The notes beneath the pieces were generated by a model. That model was not told the DNA's origin. It saw nothing but the letters and a program-made list of their open reading frames with translations, and did no database searches. Source: Roridomyces roridus (taxonomy: Eukaryota > Basidiomycota > Agaricomycetes > Agaricales > Mycenaceae). Taken from it: 64,000 nt of DNA. Location of the stretch: the NCBI GenBank assembly GCA_029378245.1, contig JARKIF010000033.1:248001-312000 (forward strand). The letters are read 5' to 3'. The translations under genes were made by a program, and so were the position numbers. The first letter of the stretch is position 1; every line of letters starts with the position of its first letter. Of the stretch, positions 35,225 to 47,339 are shown piece after piece.

Positions 35225-35620
35225 TTGGGGCCTGGGCGTCGTTACTGAAATGGATCTCGCCCGATCTATACTGGCAGAATGGGCGTCGAGGGGGCGACGC
35301 AAGACAGGGACGAGACTGGAGCGCGCAAATGTGGCTGAATGCGCGGCGACAGACTGAGAGAGGAAGCAGGTCGGGATGACCAAGCACTGATCGGAAACGG
35401 GTTGATCCGGTGTGATACAAAAATTCGCAATGCAAACAAAAGAACTTCATCCAGATCTACTACTCCGCATATTTGCCAACAACGCCGAATGCCCCGCACG
35501 AACGGGGGACGGAGCCAGAATCGGAGCGGATTTCGTATTGCGCAGTATACCGCCCATGACTCGCATGACATCCTTCAAAAGCCGAATAACAGTCATAGCC
35601 AACAACCCACCAACTTGAGA

Positions 35621-36730
35621 TTACACAAATAGCAGTGCCTTGTCAAACCCCAGAAACTGTTCGACAAATCCAACAAGGGTTTCAAACGGCCCCTGTGCAA
35701 AGAAATCAAGATTCAAATCATGCCCGCTCCCCTGCGCCACGACGAGGTCAAAACTCCGGGCCGCAGGCCACAACACTCGTTCCGCCTTGGTCAAGGCCTC
35801 CACGTCCTGACACTGATTCCCAGCTACCCCTCCGGCACAGAGAATCTGGTCCGACGAGCCCACGACTTTGGCCACAGGCCCAGTGTACGGCGCCGCGAGC
35901 GACGTCGTGGGCGTCTGGAAATACGTCGACACGGATCCCACGTCCTTTGTGAAATTGTCGAAAACAAGCATCCGAGACGAAAAGGTCGTTGTGTCGGGTG
36001 AGTAGAACAACGATCGGTTGTTGGTTGAGATGTATCCTGGGTCGAGGGCGGCCCAACGCTCGGGATCGACGGTTCGTGCGCTGAATAGGAATTCGGAGGA
36101 GGGCGGGGGGAGGATGTTGGGTGGCACGATGAGCGAACCCGTGAGCAGGAGTCCATCAAAGGGGGATTCGGCGCCTTCGAGGACGGCACCAAAGTGCAGG
36201 AGGATGGAACCTGCGCTGTGCCCTATACCAATGACTTTATTGAACGGTGGGAGACCCGGACGGAGGGGCGTCTGTTTGAGGTAGCGTGCGACCTGCGAGA
36301 CGGCCGCGGACGTGGTGGGGTATTGCACGTCAGAGGCGTTCATGGGGCGGGAGCTGAGGCCGACTCCGAGCCAGTCGATTGCCAGGGAGGGTAGCCCACG
36401 GACGCAGGAAAAATCCGCGTAAGAGTAGTTGCGGAACTCTTCCGTGGGAGGAGACCAATATTGGCTCGTATATGTGATTCCGTGGACGAGAAGCTGGACG
36501 ACATCGGGAGACACGGTATTGGGCTGGCAAAAGACGCCATAAATAGTGTATATCTCGTCGACTCGGCGGAGATCGCTCGCGTTGCTTTTAAGCCCTCCGA
36601 ACTGATCTGTAGAGTCCTTGGGAACCAGGGCATCGACGTGAACGGGTATGAAATGAGATGAGCAGGTGCAGGCGAGAGCGAAGGAGGTCTGGATGCCCGA
36701 AAGCAATACGGCAAGAGTGGGGAGATACAT
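35621..36730 (-). CDS. secreted alpha/beta-hydrolase B (369 aa, single exon)
   Basis: Paralogue of hydrolases A and C, probably an extracellular esterase-like enzyme. A signal peptide (LAVLLSGIQTSFALA) precedes PVHVDALVPKDSTD. The oxyanion region is LLVHGITYTSQYW, the nucleophile elbow GIGHSAGSIL and the C-terminal His block GSGHDLNLDF. Unlike A and C it lacks the 53-nt intron before the VVQLLVHG block; the coding sequence runs straight through. The start is the ATG opening MYLPTLAV, since upstream codons give no better signal peptide. It lies 331 bp downstream of NACHT gene 3 on the same strand. Confidence 0.88.
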   Translation of the reverse strand: MYLPTLAVLLSGIQTSFALACTCSSHFIPVHVDALVPKDSTDQFGGLKSNASDLRRVDEIYTIYGVFCQPNTVSPDVVQLLVHGITYTSQYWSPPTEEFRNYSYADFSCVRGLPSLAIDWLGVGLSSRPMNASDVQYPTTSAAVSQVARYLKQTPLRPGLPPFNKVIGIGHSAGSILLHFGAVLEGAESPFDGLLLTGSLIVPPNILPPPSSEFLFSARTVDPERWAALDPGYISTNNRSLFYSPDTTTFSSRMLVFDNFTKDVGSVSTYFQTPTTSLAAPYTGPVAKVVGSSDQILCAGGVAGNQCQDVEALTKAERVLWPAARSFDLVVAQGSGHDLNLDFFAQGPFETLVGFVEQFLGFDKALLFV

Positions 36731-37061
36731 GCTTTCCCTGGCCGCGGTGAGGTGCAGGCAGTTATTTAAATTGGAGGCGCGGAAGGCCGCGATTCTGTAG
36801 TTGGAAGCAGGCCGTAAGGGGTTTATATATCTTGTTCGCACTTTCTGCGCAGATTGCTTCGACGGAAGATTGGTACGGCATGGCGGCCGCGTGGAATAGA
36901 GGCGGAGTTGCTAAATAGGTCCAAGTTTGACACGGCGATTGAGTACTAGGCACCTCAGGAGTTGTTCAGTGGCCGCAAGGGCCGTAATGGCGGCAGTTCA
37001 TCCTCGGAGTCTCTAGCAAGGGAAATTATTATGAGCCGAGTCGGTTTACTGGGAGCCGGGC

Positions 37062-39770
37062 TTACGAGTCTGAATCTCCCTCTCCGTAGTTTGCGGCTTC
37101 GCTTGAATCTGGCACATCATCCAAACTTGCGAGGTTGGCTTCCACCAAGTGTTTCTCCCAGTCTGCGACGATATCGCTGGAACACCCGGGAAATTCCTGC
37201 ACGATTGAATAAGACTCCTGGTGTTTAAATATTGTCCGGGACTAAATTGCTAACCTTGAGCCAATCCAGGACGTGGTTGATGATCCATTGAGGGTACCAA
37301 AGAACCTTCGGACACTGGAGCGTACTGCATGTAGGAACAAACTGAAAGGTGCAGAAGGCATCCAGGAGCTCGGGATCGAACGAAGGGGATTCCAAGATGG
37401 CTAGACTCCACAGACTGTCCCCTCGGAAATAGTCCCTTCAGCTTTCGTGTCAGCAGAGCAAACTTTGGACGCGTGCACATACCATGTTCTTGCTGGGAGT
37501 TCTCCGTCCAGGATTTTGCGCATTAGAGTCATTAAACCCAGCACAATCTTTTTGTATGCATCACCACTGTCGTGTAAGGCGGACGAGACCGCTGGGGAGC
37601 GCAAAGCCCGTACTGAGGTGAGAATGTCGTCCCAGGACACTTCCAGGACAGTATGAAGCCAAAATAAACAAGGTCCGTTCCATACGCTGTGTCGGCTGAG
37701 GAGGATCAAGGTTTCCGATATGTGTCCGAGGCTTGGGTCACTTTGGGAGTACGCGTATAATTCCTGACTGTCGCGAATCAAATCTGACCGAGGAAAGGAC
37801 AATGCCCAGTCAACGCGCTCCCAGAGCTCGATAAGGTCCTCTGGTGGCTCAGGGACGCGCTAGATGAGGAATCTAAGGCTCCAAGTACTGTTGGAAACGA
37901 GACAAGCTTGCCTTCATCCAATTTATCAACTCCCAAATATCTTGATTTCCCATTCCTGTGAGGAGCAAGAAGCCGAGATTCAATTGGGGGATAAAGGAGA
38001 GCAGATCTGAACATGGGTCCATAGACGTAATAAACGAGAGCCAAAGAGGGCCAAGCACCCTAGGAAAATGGTTGAGACGTGGTTCAGGATAAGAACGGCC
38101 AGCACAAACCAGGATACGTGATCCTCGCGAGGTAAACGCTCGTCGCAGGTCAATATCTTGAGAACCGAACGACCTAGCCTGCGCCGTCGCTCCGCGTTCC
38201 CGATATAAAACTCCGTCGATCGGCTTTCAATCATCAGAAATTCGACAAACGAGGCATGGCTAGTGGTGACCGGACTGGAATCGTCCACAGTGAGGACGGA
38301 GTGTAATTTCCGCAGGGTGAGTCGGACATCACCGGTCTTGAGGTCCAGGAGCTGCTCGATATGCCTGGTGGACAGCATCCACCCGGTCGAAATGACAGAG
38401 AGGATGTCGAGAAGGAGGGCGCGAGACCTGGTCGGAACTTGGGAGAGAATCTGGATATACAGCTGGTCGAGAGCCTCGAATGGAGAATCGCCGGAATTGG
38501 AGTTGCCGTTCAATATGATCTGAAGTTGCTCCGAGGGTCGGAACTGCTTGTCGTCTACGAATCGAATGACCGTTGCCGCATAGACGAAATATCCGGAAGA
38601 AGTTTCGACGAGTGTCGCCAAATCGTCCTCCGACGGCCAAGGAGTGGGGATGTGCGCCATGGTATGGCGGTGTTCTTGGTGTATGCGAGAGAATTCTATG
38701 CGGAGAAACCTCTTCACGTCCGTGAATGAGCGTCTCATTCTTGTCATCTGCAAGCCTTGGAATGAAGGGTCCTCGAATATTTCTCGGATGTCAGGCTCCG
38801 GGCGACTGGCAATGATGATTTTCACTGGCAGGGCATGGTGGCAGAAGATTCGGCAAATGGATCGCAGTACTTCTTGCTGAGCCACAGTGCCATCGCACTC
38901 GTCGAGCCCGTCAACGAGGAGTATTCGAGGCGCCGGGTTGGAAGCTATTAAACAGGGATCTACAACCAGTTCCTTTAATTGGGAGGATATGGACGTCCCA
39001 GCAAGGGAGGGGTTTCGTTCTATCGTCTCCAAAATCGGAGACTTGAGAACAGGGTCACAGAGGGCGAGTTGGTAGGCGAGAGTAGTGAACAGGGCAGCCG
39101 CATTACCGCGACTGGCATGACCGCGCTTGAAGAAGAAACTTCCGCCGAAGATCCCAGCATCTTGCAGTTGCTGACACAGTGTATGCATGATGGCGGATTT
39201 TCCGGCACCTGCAGGTCCATGAAGCCAGATGACCCGGTTCTGCGGCTTCAACATTCGGCGCCATAAGCGATCCAACAGCTGACTGCGGGTTTCGGGATGG
39301 CACTGAGGTTGAGGAAAGCTTTCGGCAGAGTTATATAACGCTTCCAAAGCCGCGTGGCGATGGAGAATGTGAATGCCTGAAAACGGGTCAAGTTCATCGT
39401 CAGAGACAATGCGAGGTGAGAACTTGCCTGTATCTCCCGTATTATACATGACCGCGTGGGGGGTTGTGATATGCACCGTTGAATCTCGAGGACCATCCAT
39501 GTTGGTCGCGGAATGAGGGGGAGCAGGGTGTTGGTTTGCTGGTGCGGAGACGGCGAAACGCGATGCGGCATCTGGAGTGGTACATTGAGAGGGGAAAGCG
39601 TGGTGGCACCTCTGCTTACCGTACGGTGCATATCGATGTGAACCGAGACCATTCCCTCTTGCAGGCCCGTGGACCGAGAGCTGCTGTTGCCGAATGCCCA
39701 GATTCACATCACCCGAGACACTGTAAAAGTTTCCGCCATGAACCTGGAAGTTGGTGGAGTTCGTGAACAT
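37062..39770 (-). CDS. NACHT-domain P-loop NTPase 3 (NLR-like, 840 aa, 5 exons)
   Basis: Intact member of the NACHT trio. Exons (minus): 39770-38110, 38059-37912, 37859-37483, 37435-37255, 37217-37062. Intron 2 (37860-37911) starts with GC (GCAAGC...CTAG), a GC-AG intron. The N-terminal motif is NSTNFQVHGGNFYSVSGD (residues 4-21). Walker A GPAGAGKS is at 185-192 and Walker B ILLVDGLDEC at 283-292; SSGYFVYAATVIRFVDDK follows. The C-terminal part is helical (PPEDLIELWERVDW, LWSLAILESPSFDPELL) without repeat sensors, and ends in an acidic tail unlike its paralogues. In-frame codons continue upstream of the chosen ATG, so a longer N-terminus is possible. Confidence 0.87.
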
Positions 39771-40399
39771 GAACTGGGGCGGCGGGGGTAAGGACGACAG
39801 GGCAGTGGGAAGCAACTTGAATACAGCACACCGTGTACAGCCTTTTGGACATGTGTCCAGATTTCTATGGCGGAAGTTTCGGCAGGCTCTGGCCGGAACA
39901 GTAAGCCAGCGGCAAGCGCGATAGGAGGCCATAGCGTTGCTTCTGCCCAGAGTATCCACTCTTGTGAGCCGGAAGAGCGAGGCGTCGGTCAGGAGCAAGA
40001 GATGTTGGCGGATCACCGGCGACTGCCCATGTCTGATCTGATGCCTCCGAATCCAGACCACTTCCAATGGCGCTCTCCCAACCGATTTACCAACCATCTG
40101 CACATTTTGTCTTCTAGTGACATAGAACGCAGTCCAATAAGGACTATTGCGCTCGACTCTTGCTCGACTCGTTACAGAAGAACAGCATTACATAATACGA
40201 TCAAAAGATCAAGGGACAAGCCGGCAGTCTTGTAGATACGGATTGGACGCAAAGGGGGAACATGTGATGACGGAGAGCCGACGGAGAGGGCGTCCGCAAG
40301 TCGCAGCCTCCAGGGACACCATGCTGCGGAGGAACAAGATGTCTTTCAAGACCGAGCTGTCGACGTGCCACGACAAGAACACCTTGGGGCAATGGCAAG

Positions 40400-42340
40400 G
40401 GCGTGGGCGTGCTTAGCCCAAATGTCCTGGACCGACGTCTGCTTCAACGTCCTTCAAATGCTTCACAAGCATCGATCCGCATAGCTCTGCCAGACGCATC
40501 TCTCCACGCCGACGGTCACCAGAGCGGGCGCAAGGGCCACAGGATACGCCAGAGCTGGCGTCTTCTGGTTCCAGGCAGTCATTGACGTCCCGCAGCCGGC
40601 TATCTCCAACTACCTCATACCCACGTCCAGTTTCCAGGAGGTTCGCGGCTGGTCCGGATAAAGGTATTGTCGAGCGCCATGCGTCCTGACATGGTGTGGA
40701 GAGGAATGGATGTAGAGAGTGTCCGCGCTGCAGGCCCTGGCGTCTGGCTCGCCCGATGGACCGGCCGTGGGTCCTCCAGGACGAGCTTGAAAACGACGGG
40801 CATCTCCCCTTGCGCCAAAGCCATGGCGCGAGGGTGAGAAAGGACGGCGAGAGTAGGGGAAGGAGTGCGCAAGAGCTGGAGGAGCTCGAGGTACATACGG
40901 GGCCGTGAAGGCGGCAGCGGGGGTGCTCTCGAAGCCAAAACTCGCCAGTGGTGCTGGGGGGGACGAAGCTAAAGCTCTCGCAGGGCATTTCTGCATCCGA
41001 AAATCGGGTCAAAGCTCGAAATGTGCATGCACGACAATGCTCACCTTTACGTGTCATCGTCAGCGTCCGTCGAGCCAGGTCGTGGTCGTTCCAGCCTCTT
41101 TGGGCTCCGTAGCAAGCGGAAGCTCCGACGTCCACACTGCCGTCGAAGAAGATCAGACTGAGCATCGGAGGAGGTCCCTTCCGATCGAGGAGAGAAGTTT
41201 AGATGGCGCCCTGTGTCCAATGAGGATATGCCGCGAGAGGACGGCGATGGCAGCCGGCGAGGTGACGTAGACAGTCGGCATGAGGGTACTGGCCATATCC
41301 GCCATGGTCATTGGTAGCTCCCTCCGACGGGACGACGAGCTGTAGCAGGGGTGCATGGCTGTATCTGCGTGCGTGAAGAGACTAAATCGTCAGAATGGAA
41401 TCAAAATGAGGAAAGGAGAGACGCACAAATGCAGCGCGACAACGTCCGTATCTCATGTCCACCCCCCAGTAATGTTACTGTCCGCTGGGGTCCCCAAGGA
41501 AGAAGGCTATGAGACGCATGGGGACACACTATGACTCTAGGCGATAGTACGGCTGCGACCCAGGGGCGGCAAGCGATTCGATGGCCACTGGAGACAGCGT
41601 CGTGCGCGTGGTGGTTTCATCGGCCTCCGCACCCCATCAAGCGGTAGCTCCTAACGTCCACACTGAAGAAGAGGATGCAGGCTCAGACTGACTCCTAGGC
41701 ACGGGAGGGACGTTCACGCCGAGGAGAGAAGTGTGGAGGTAGTGACGTGGCACTCTGAGAACAGCTGCCCGTCCTCGGGAAGTCCTTGTCAGTGGGGAGA
41801 TGGAGGCAGCCAGCTGGCGAGGTAGACATAGACAGGTGGGTCCATATTCAGTCATTGGTGCCCTCCGACGGGGTCGAGGAGCTGTTGCTCGTAGGTAGTG
41901 GGGGTGCCACGATGAGACAACTATCGCTGTATCTGCCTAAAGAGAGTAAATCGTCAGAATGGGCTCAAAATGAGCAAAGAAGGGACGCACAAGTGCAGTG
42001 CGGCAGTGTACGCAGGTTCCCGCTCGCCGCCATGTCTCGGCTTGCAGCGAGGAAGACGGCTATGAGACGCTTGAGATGCGATTCGATGGCAGCGTGCCCG
42101 TGCCTAGGTGGCGCAGACTGCACAAGAGACCAATCTGCGACGGACTCGTCAGCCGTCCTAGCAGGATATCGAGACTGTAAGTCTGACGCACCGTATATCG
42201 CGCTGCATCGTGTCCCAGCCTCCTCCCAGACTGCGCCAAGACAGCCAGCGCAGGATAGTACGGTTTCCGAATCGGTCGATGTCCTTCGTGTTACAGTGTA
42301 GCCAGTCGGCGACGACCGGAGCACCGATGTGGTCTAGACT
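40400..42340. repeat. degenerate duplicated region, no intact gene
   Basis: Two diverged tandem copies are visible, about 41106-41524 and 41634-42078. Both hold AAGCGG(A/T)AGCTCC, ACGTCCACACTG, GAGGAGAGAAGT, GTATCTGC, AAATCGTCAGAATGG and GGCTATGAGACGC in the same order. The plus-strand peptide from about 42031 (AMRRLRCDSM and nearby) faintly recalls the C-terminal end of agaricomycete BTB/POZ proteins, but no POZ core is present. Best read as decayed gene duplicates. Confidence 0.4.
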
Positions 42341-42746
42341 TGAAAAGTCGAGGACCGTGGTCTCCGAGTCTAGCTAGCAAAGCCCATTGGTTGAGACGAA
42401 ACGCGGGGAGGACAAGAGATGACGCCATCAGAAAATCAGATTCTAGCTCCGCCCACCAGCATGATCCTCACAAAATGGACACTCTTCCTCAAGAGATCGT
42501 CGACAAAATCATCGACTCCTCTAGCCCACGACCAAAGAAACGGATTGGGATCGTCCAGGCCGGTCTTTCACTCCAGTGAACCCAGAACAGCTGAATCAGC
42601 ACAGACTCGTTCGAACGATGTCGCAAGTCGGCCTCGTCTCTCGCAAATGGGCAGAACGCAGTCGATCTTACCTATTTCCGCGTGTCATCCTGCGCGAAGA
42701 CCGCGCTATACTGGCATTCATGGACCTTCTCGCAGGTCGTCCTTCT

Positions 42747-42927
42747 TGTTGTAATTATAATTATTTCCCCGAGATTCTACCCGATTCTATTTACTCAGCT
42801 ATTGCTAATTCTCTCTTCACTGTAGTAGAATCTTCTAGATATTATCCGTAGTATATAAGCCCGTAGTTCAACCACTGAATGCATTATTCTTCTCTTGTTC
42901 ACACTCATCGAACATCATCCAACAATA
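42747..42927 (+). repeat. 5' LTR of the copia element
   Basis: 181 bp, identical to the 3' LTR. It carries a TATA-like GTATATAAGC at about 42851-42860, suited to driving the element's own transcription. Confidence 0.95.
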
Positions 42928-42940
42928 GGTTATGGGCCCC
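42928..42940 (+). other. primer-binding site of the copia element
   Basis: GGTTATGGGCCCC directly after the 5' LTR. It is complementary to the anticodon-loop region of initiator tRNA-Met rather than to its 3' end, the half-tRNA priming mode known from Drosophila copia. Confidence 0.7.
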
Positions 42941-42983
42941 GGCCGTAACTGAACTTCTCCCGAATAATCACACGTCTATCACC

Positions 42984-43130
42984 AGCTTGACCGCTCAAAC
43001 CGTCACACACGTTAATCACCGGTTTTCGACGCACACTCGACGCCTCTCGATAATCACACGCCAGCTTGACAGCTCAAACCGTCACACGCCTTGATCACCG
43101 TTTTTCGACGCACACTCGACGCCTCTCGAT
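42984..43130 (+). repeat. 68-bp direct repeat in the copia leader
   Basis: Two copies (42984-43051 and 43063-43130) starting AGCTTGAC and ending CGCCTCTCGAT, with about five mismatches, in the untranslated leader between the primer site and the Gag start. Confidence 0.8.
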
Positions 43131-43164
43131 CTAAACCTAGGATCACCATCCCCACATTGTTATC

Positions 43165-46100
43165 ATGTCCGAATCATCGACATCCGCCTACCGCATCCAG
43201 CATCTCCTTGGGGAGGAGAACTACGCTACATGGGCTGTGAAAATGACCGACATTCTCACTGATCAGAATCTGATCGAATATGTCACCGGTACCATTCCAC
43301 GCCCCGTCCACACCTTTAACGCCAGTGGAGAAATTGTTGATCCACAGGGCGCGAAGGCGAAGGAAATTCTTGATTGGGATCGTAAGGACCGACAGGCCCT
43401 CTCCCAGATCCGTCTTCGTGTTTCCGACGATCCGTTGGTGTACATTACTGACGCCACATCGTCATCCACAGCCTGGACCACCCTTGCCGACACCTATCAG
43501 CCGAAAGGTGTGATCGCCATCGTCCTTCTCCGTCGACAACTCTCACGCCTCCATTGCGAGGAAGGTGGGAACGTTGAAGAGCACATTCGAGCTCTCAAAA
43601 ATCTACGCACCAAGTTGGCCGCCCAGGGCGCCAAATTATCGGAGGAGGAATACTCCATCACCCTTCTCACGTCACTGCCGGATTCCTGGGACACTTTTAC
43701 CTCAGGCATCGACACGGCATCGTTGACGGACTCCACCAAACTCGTGGCTCGTATTCTCGAGCAGGACCGCCGGCGACGAGCCAAACCCTCATCCGACGAG
43801 GTAGCGCTCCCGGCACACGGCAAGAAATTCGGCAAGCCCGCCAAATTCAACGCCAAAGTCACATGCTATGGCTGCGGCAGAATTGGGCACATGGTTTCGG
43901 ATTGCCGCGACGTGAAAGCTGGGAGAACATTCACACAGTCCCAGAAGGAGCAGAACACGCGCCAATCAAAGGAGCGTTATGCCAATAAGAATCACGCACA
44001 CATCGCGGAACCAATCCCTAGCCCCGAATCATCGGATTTTGCTTTTATGGCACGGGACTCCACCGCACCCGCTCTGTCCCCTGACGCCTGGCTCGCCGAT
44101 TCCGGCGCCACATCTCACATCATCAAGAAGCGGGAATTATTCACCACTTACGCGCACAGTGACCGAACCATCACTGGTTTCGGCAGTGTGAAATGCGACG
44201 GCACCGGCTCCGCTGTCATTGCCTCTCATGTCAAGAGTTCGGCATACAACATCACACTCAATAATTCCCTTCACGTCCCCAGCTCACCATACAACCTCTT
44301 GTCCATCAGCCGCATTGCCGATGCTGGCTTTCTGATCCAATTTGACAGTGATTACATGCACGTATTCACCAAGGGATCCAGTCGACGCGAAATCATGCGT
44401 GGCAGAAAGATCGGTAACCTCTACTTACTCCAGATCACTCAACCTGCCAACCGCATCACGGCCGCCGCCGCCGCCATGCCCGCTGTTCCATCAGTCCCAT
44501 CACCCGTTCCGACTGCACCCGCCGTTTCCACTGTACCAACCTTTGCCGCCGTTGCTCCCGCACACTCATGGGACAAATGGCATCGTATTTTTGGCCATAT
44601 CTCGCCGGCATCCATCCGGATGTTGAAGAACAACAACATGGTCAATGGGATGAGGGTTGATCCCACCAGCACACCCTCAGCACAGTGCGTGGCATGCATC
44701 AAAGCCAAGTCACACGTCACTCCGTTTCCAGCCGAGGCTGAACGGACATATTCTGACATCGGTGACAACACTTTCACAGATGTTTGGGGACCATCAGCGC
44801 GTCACCGGCATCTCGGGCGAGCGCTATTACATCAGCTTCACGGACGCAAAGACACGCCGCACTATCCTCTACTTCATGAAGAAGCGCACGGAGGTCATAG
44901 ACAAAATGCAGCACTACGACGCGTACATTTCCACGCAAACCGGCAAACGTGTCAAAGCTTTTCATTGTGACAACGCCAAGGAATACATTTCTAAGGCAGT
45001 TCGCGACTATCTCGGCTCCCGCGGCATCCGTCTTGAGCTCACGGCACCTTACTCACCTCAGCAGAACGGTGTTGCCGAGCGGCTCAATCGCACGCTTATC
45101 GAGCATGCTCGTGCTATGCTCGCCGCACACAGCTTACCCCTTTCCCTCTGGCCCGAAGCCGTTGCCTATGCCACTTACCTGAAAAATAGGTCACCCTCGC
45201 GCGCTCTCGGTGATAAGATTACACCGGACGAGGCCTATACAGGAAAGAAGCCTGACGTCAGTGCTCTAGAGGAATTCGGCAATCCCTGCGAAGTCTTGCA
45301 GCAGGATGGCAAGAACGGTAAAGTCTTTGTTAAGACTAAATCTTGCAAATTTGTTGGACTTTCCGACGAATCCGGTGCTTGGCGTTACTACAACCCACAT
45401 ACGCACAAGGTACTTACCTCACGGAACATCACTTTCATACGGGAACCTGTCACATCTGACACAGCTCCGCCTCCGCTCAAGGGGGAGAGTTTGTTGGATT
45501 CCACTTCGAAATCCACTATGGTTGAGCCTGAGGCTACGCAAACGACGCCAACAGCCGCCCCCATCATTCCACCGTCTCCCGTTGCTCCCACTCCGAGCAC
45601 TCTGACACCTGTCCCATCCGTTCCCACATCACCGGCCACCGCACCCCGCCCGAAGGCACCACGCGACATCAGCAGTGCCATCTCGGAGGACAACATCATC
45701 CTTGGCCCACGCACTCGGAAGTACGCTAAGCCCGACAGTGCACTACTCGGCTTTGCGCTGCCTGCCGTAAATTCCGATCCCATCTCCAATGATCCACTCA
45801 CAGTTGACGAGGCTAAGTCACGGCCCGACTGGCTTGAGTGGAAGAAAGCGATGGATGAGGAAATGGATCAGCTCCGTAACCTCAATACATTTTCCCCAGC
45901 ACCTTTACCCCGTGATCGTACCGCCATTCCCTGTAAATGGGTTTTCCGTGTTAAGCGCGATGAGAACGGCTCTATCACACGCTACAAGGCCCGTCTCGTT
46001 GCTAAGGGATTTTCTCAGATCCCCGGCATCGACTTTGACGAAACTTTTGCACCCGTCGTTCGCATGGAAACCATCCGTCTACTTCTCGCTCTTGCCGCCC

Positions 46101-47332
46101 GTTACAACCTCGACATACACGTGGTTGATGTTATCGGTGCTTACCTCAACGGCAAGCTCGATGAGGAGATTTACATGCAACAACCCGAGTTATACCAGGA
46201 CGGCACGACTCTCGCACTACGACTCAACAAGGCTATTTATGGTCTTAAGCAGTCCGGCCGTGTCTGGAACATTGAACTCAACTCATCCTTCCTCTCCCGC
46301 GGATACTCACGCCTTCTATCCGACCAGTGCGTTTACATCAAACGTAGCGGCACCGACATCACGATCATAGCCGTTCATGTTGATGACATGACCATCCTTG
46401 CATCATCGCCCGCCCTCATCGCTGCCGCGGAATCCGAACTTGAGCAGATGTTCAATATCAAGAAACTCGGTGATATTCGCCAACTTTTGGGAATGGAGAT
46501 CACTCGAGACACTGACGGTTCTATCTTTGTGAGCCAGTCACAGTACATCACCAAGATTCTCGAGCGATTCCAGATGCAGAACTCCAACCCCTCCACCACA
46601 CCGATGGATCCCCACGTGAAACTCACCAAGACGCCAGACTCGGAGTCTCACCCTGAGATCAAACGTGTCTATCAGCACATGGTTGGATCACTCATGTACG
46701 CCGCCATTTCCACACGGCCCGACATCTCCTTTGCCGTTCAGACTCTCTCCCAGTTCAGTCTGAATCCCGGCCCCGCTCACCTCACCGCCGTCAAACGAGT
46801 TTTCCGCTACCTTCGCGGCACTGTCAATCTCGGTATCAAATACACGTCGGATCAGCACTCCACCATCGAGTTATTCTCTGATGCCGACTGGGCTAACTCG
46901 CCCGACGACCGCCGATCTGTCACCGGCTACCTCTCAACCCTTGCAGGGGGAGTTGTGACTTGGAACTCAAAGAAGCAACCAACCACGGCGCTATCGAGCA
47001 TGGAGGCAGAGTACATGGCTCTTGCATCAGCCACCCGCGAAGCTCTCTGGCTTCGTAGTATGCTCTCTGAGCTCGGCTCCGCACCCCATCTTCCCACTCA
47101 CATCTCTGTTGACAATCACGGCACTATCTCCTTCGCGCAGAACTCTGGTTTCCACGCCCGCTCCAAACATATTGACGTTCGGCACCACTTCATTCGGGAG
47201 AACCTCACTTCTAACGAAGTATCAGTTTCCTACTGCCCTACCTCGGAGAACACCGCGGACTTGTTTACCAAAGCACTTGACAAGTCCAAGCACGAGTATT
47301 TCGTCTCTCGACTTGGAATGACTCGCGCTTGA
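43165..47332 (+). CDS. copia Gag-Pol, frame-broken in integrase
   Basis: The first open frame (43165-44970) holds Gag with the CCHC knuckle CYGCGRIGHMVSDC (about 43864), the protease active site LADSGATSH (about 44092) and the pre-integrase HRIFGHIS zinc block. At about 44800-44810, just past the first catalytic Asp of integrase, the sense moves to the +1 frame, which then runs to the stop at 47330-47332. That frame contains HCDNAKEY and PYSPQQNGVAER (rest of the integrase triad), the RT blocks ARLVAKGFSQ and VHVDDM, and RNase H (SDADWANS, SMEAEYMALA). Copia elements normally use one frame here, so a single-base lesion is the simplest explanation; programmed +1 shifting is the alternative. 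Confidence 0.88.
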
Positions 47333-47339
47333 GGGGGAG
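47331..47339 (+). other. polypurine tract of the copia element
   Basis: GAGGGGGAG immediately before the 3' LTR, the expected plus-strand primer. Confidence 0.8.

Noticed and set aside
40413..41165. 250-aa minus-strand open frame
   Set aside because: No recognisable domain, odd Ser-run composition and lies in a degenerate duplicated region.
42510..42600. A 24-nt GT...AG intron in the copia-hit F-box gene
   Set aside because: Far below the 35-60 nt intron range of the window; a one-base frame break is simpler.
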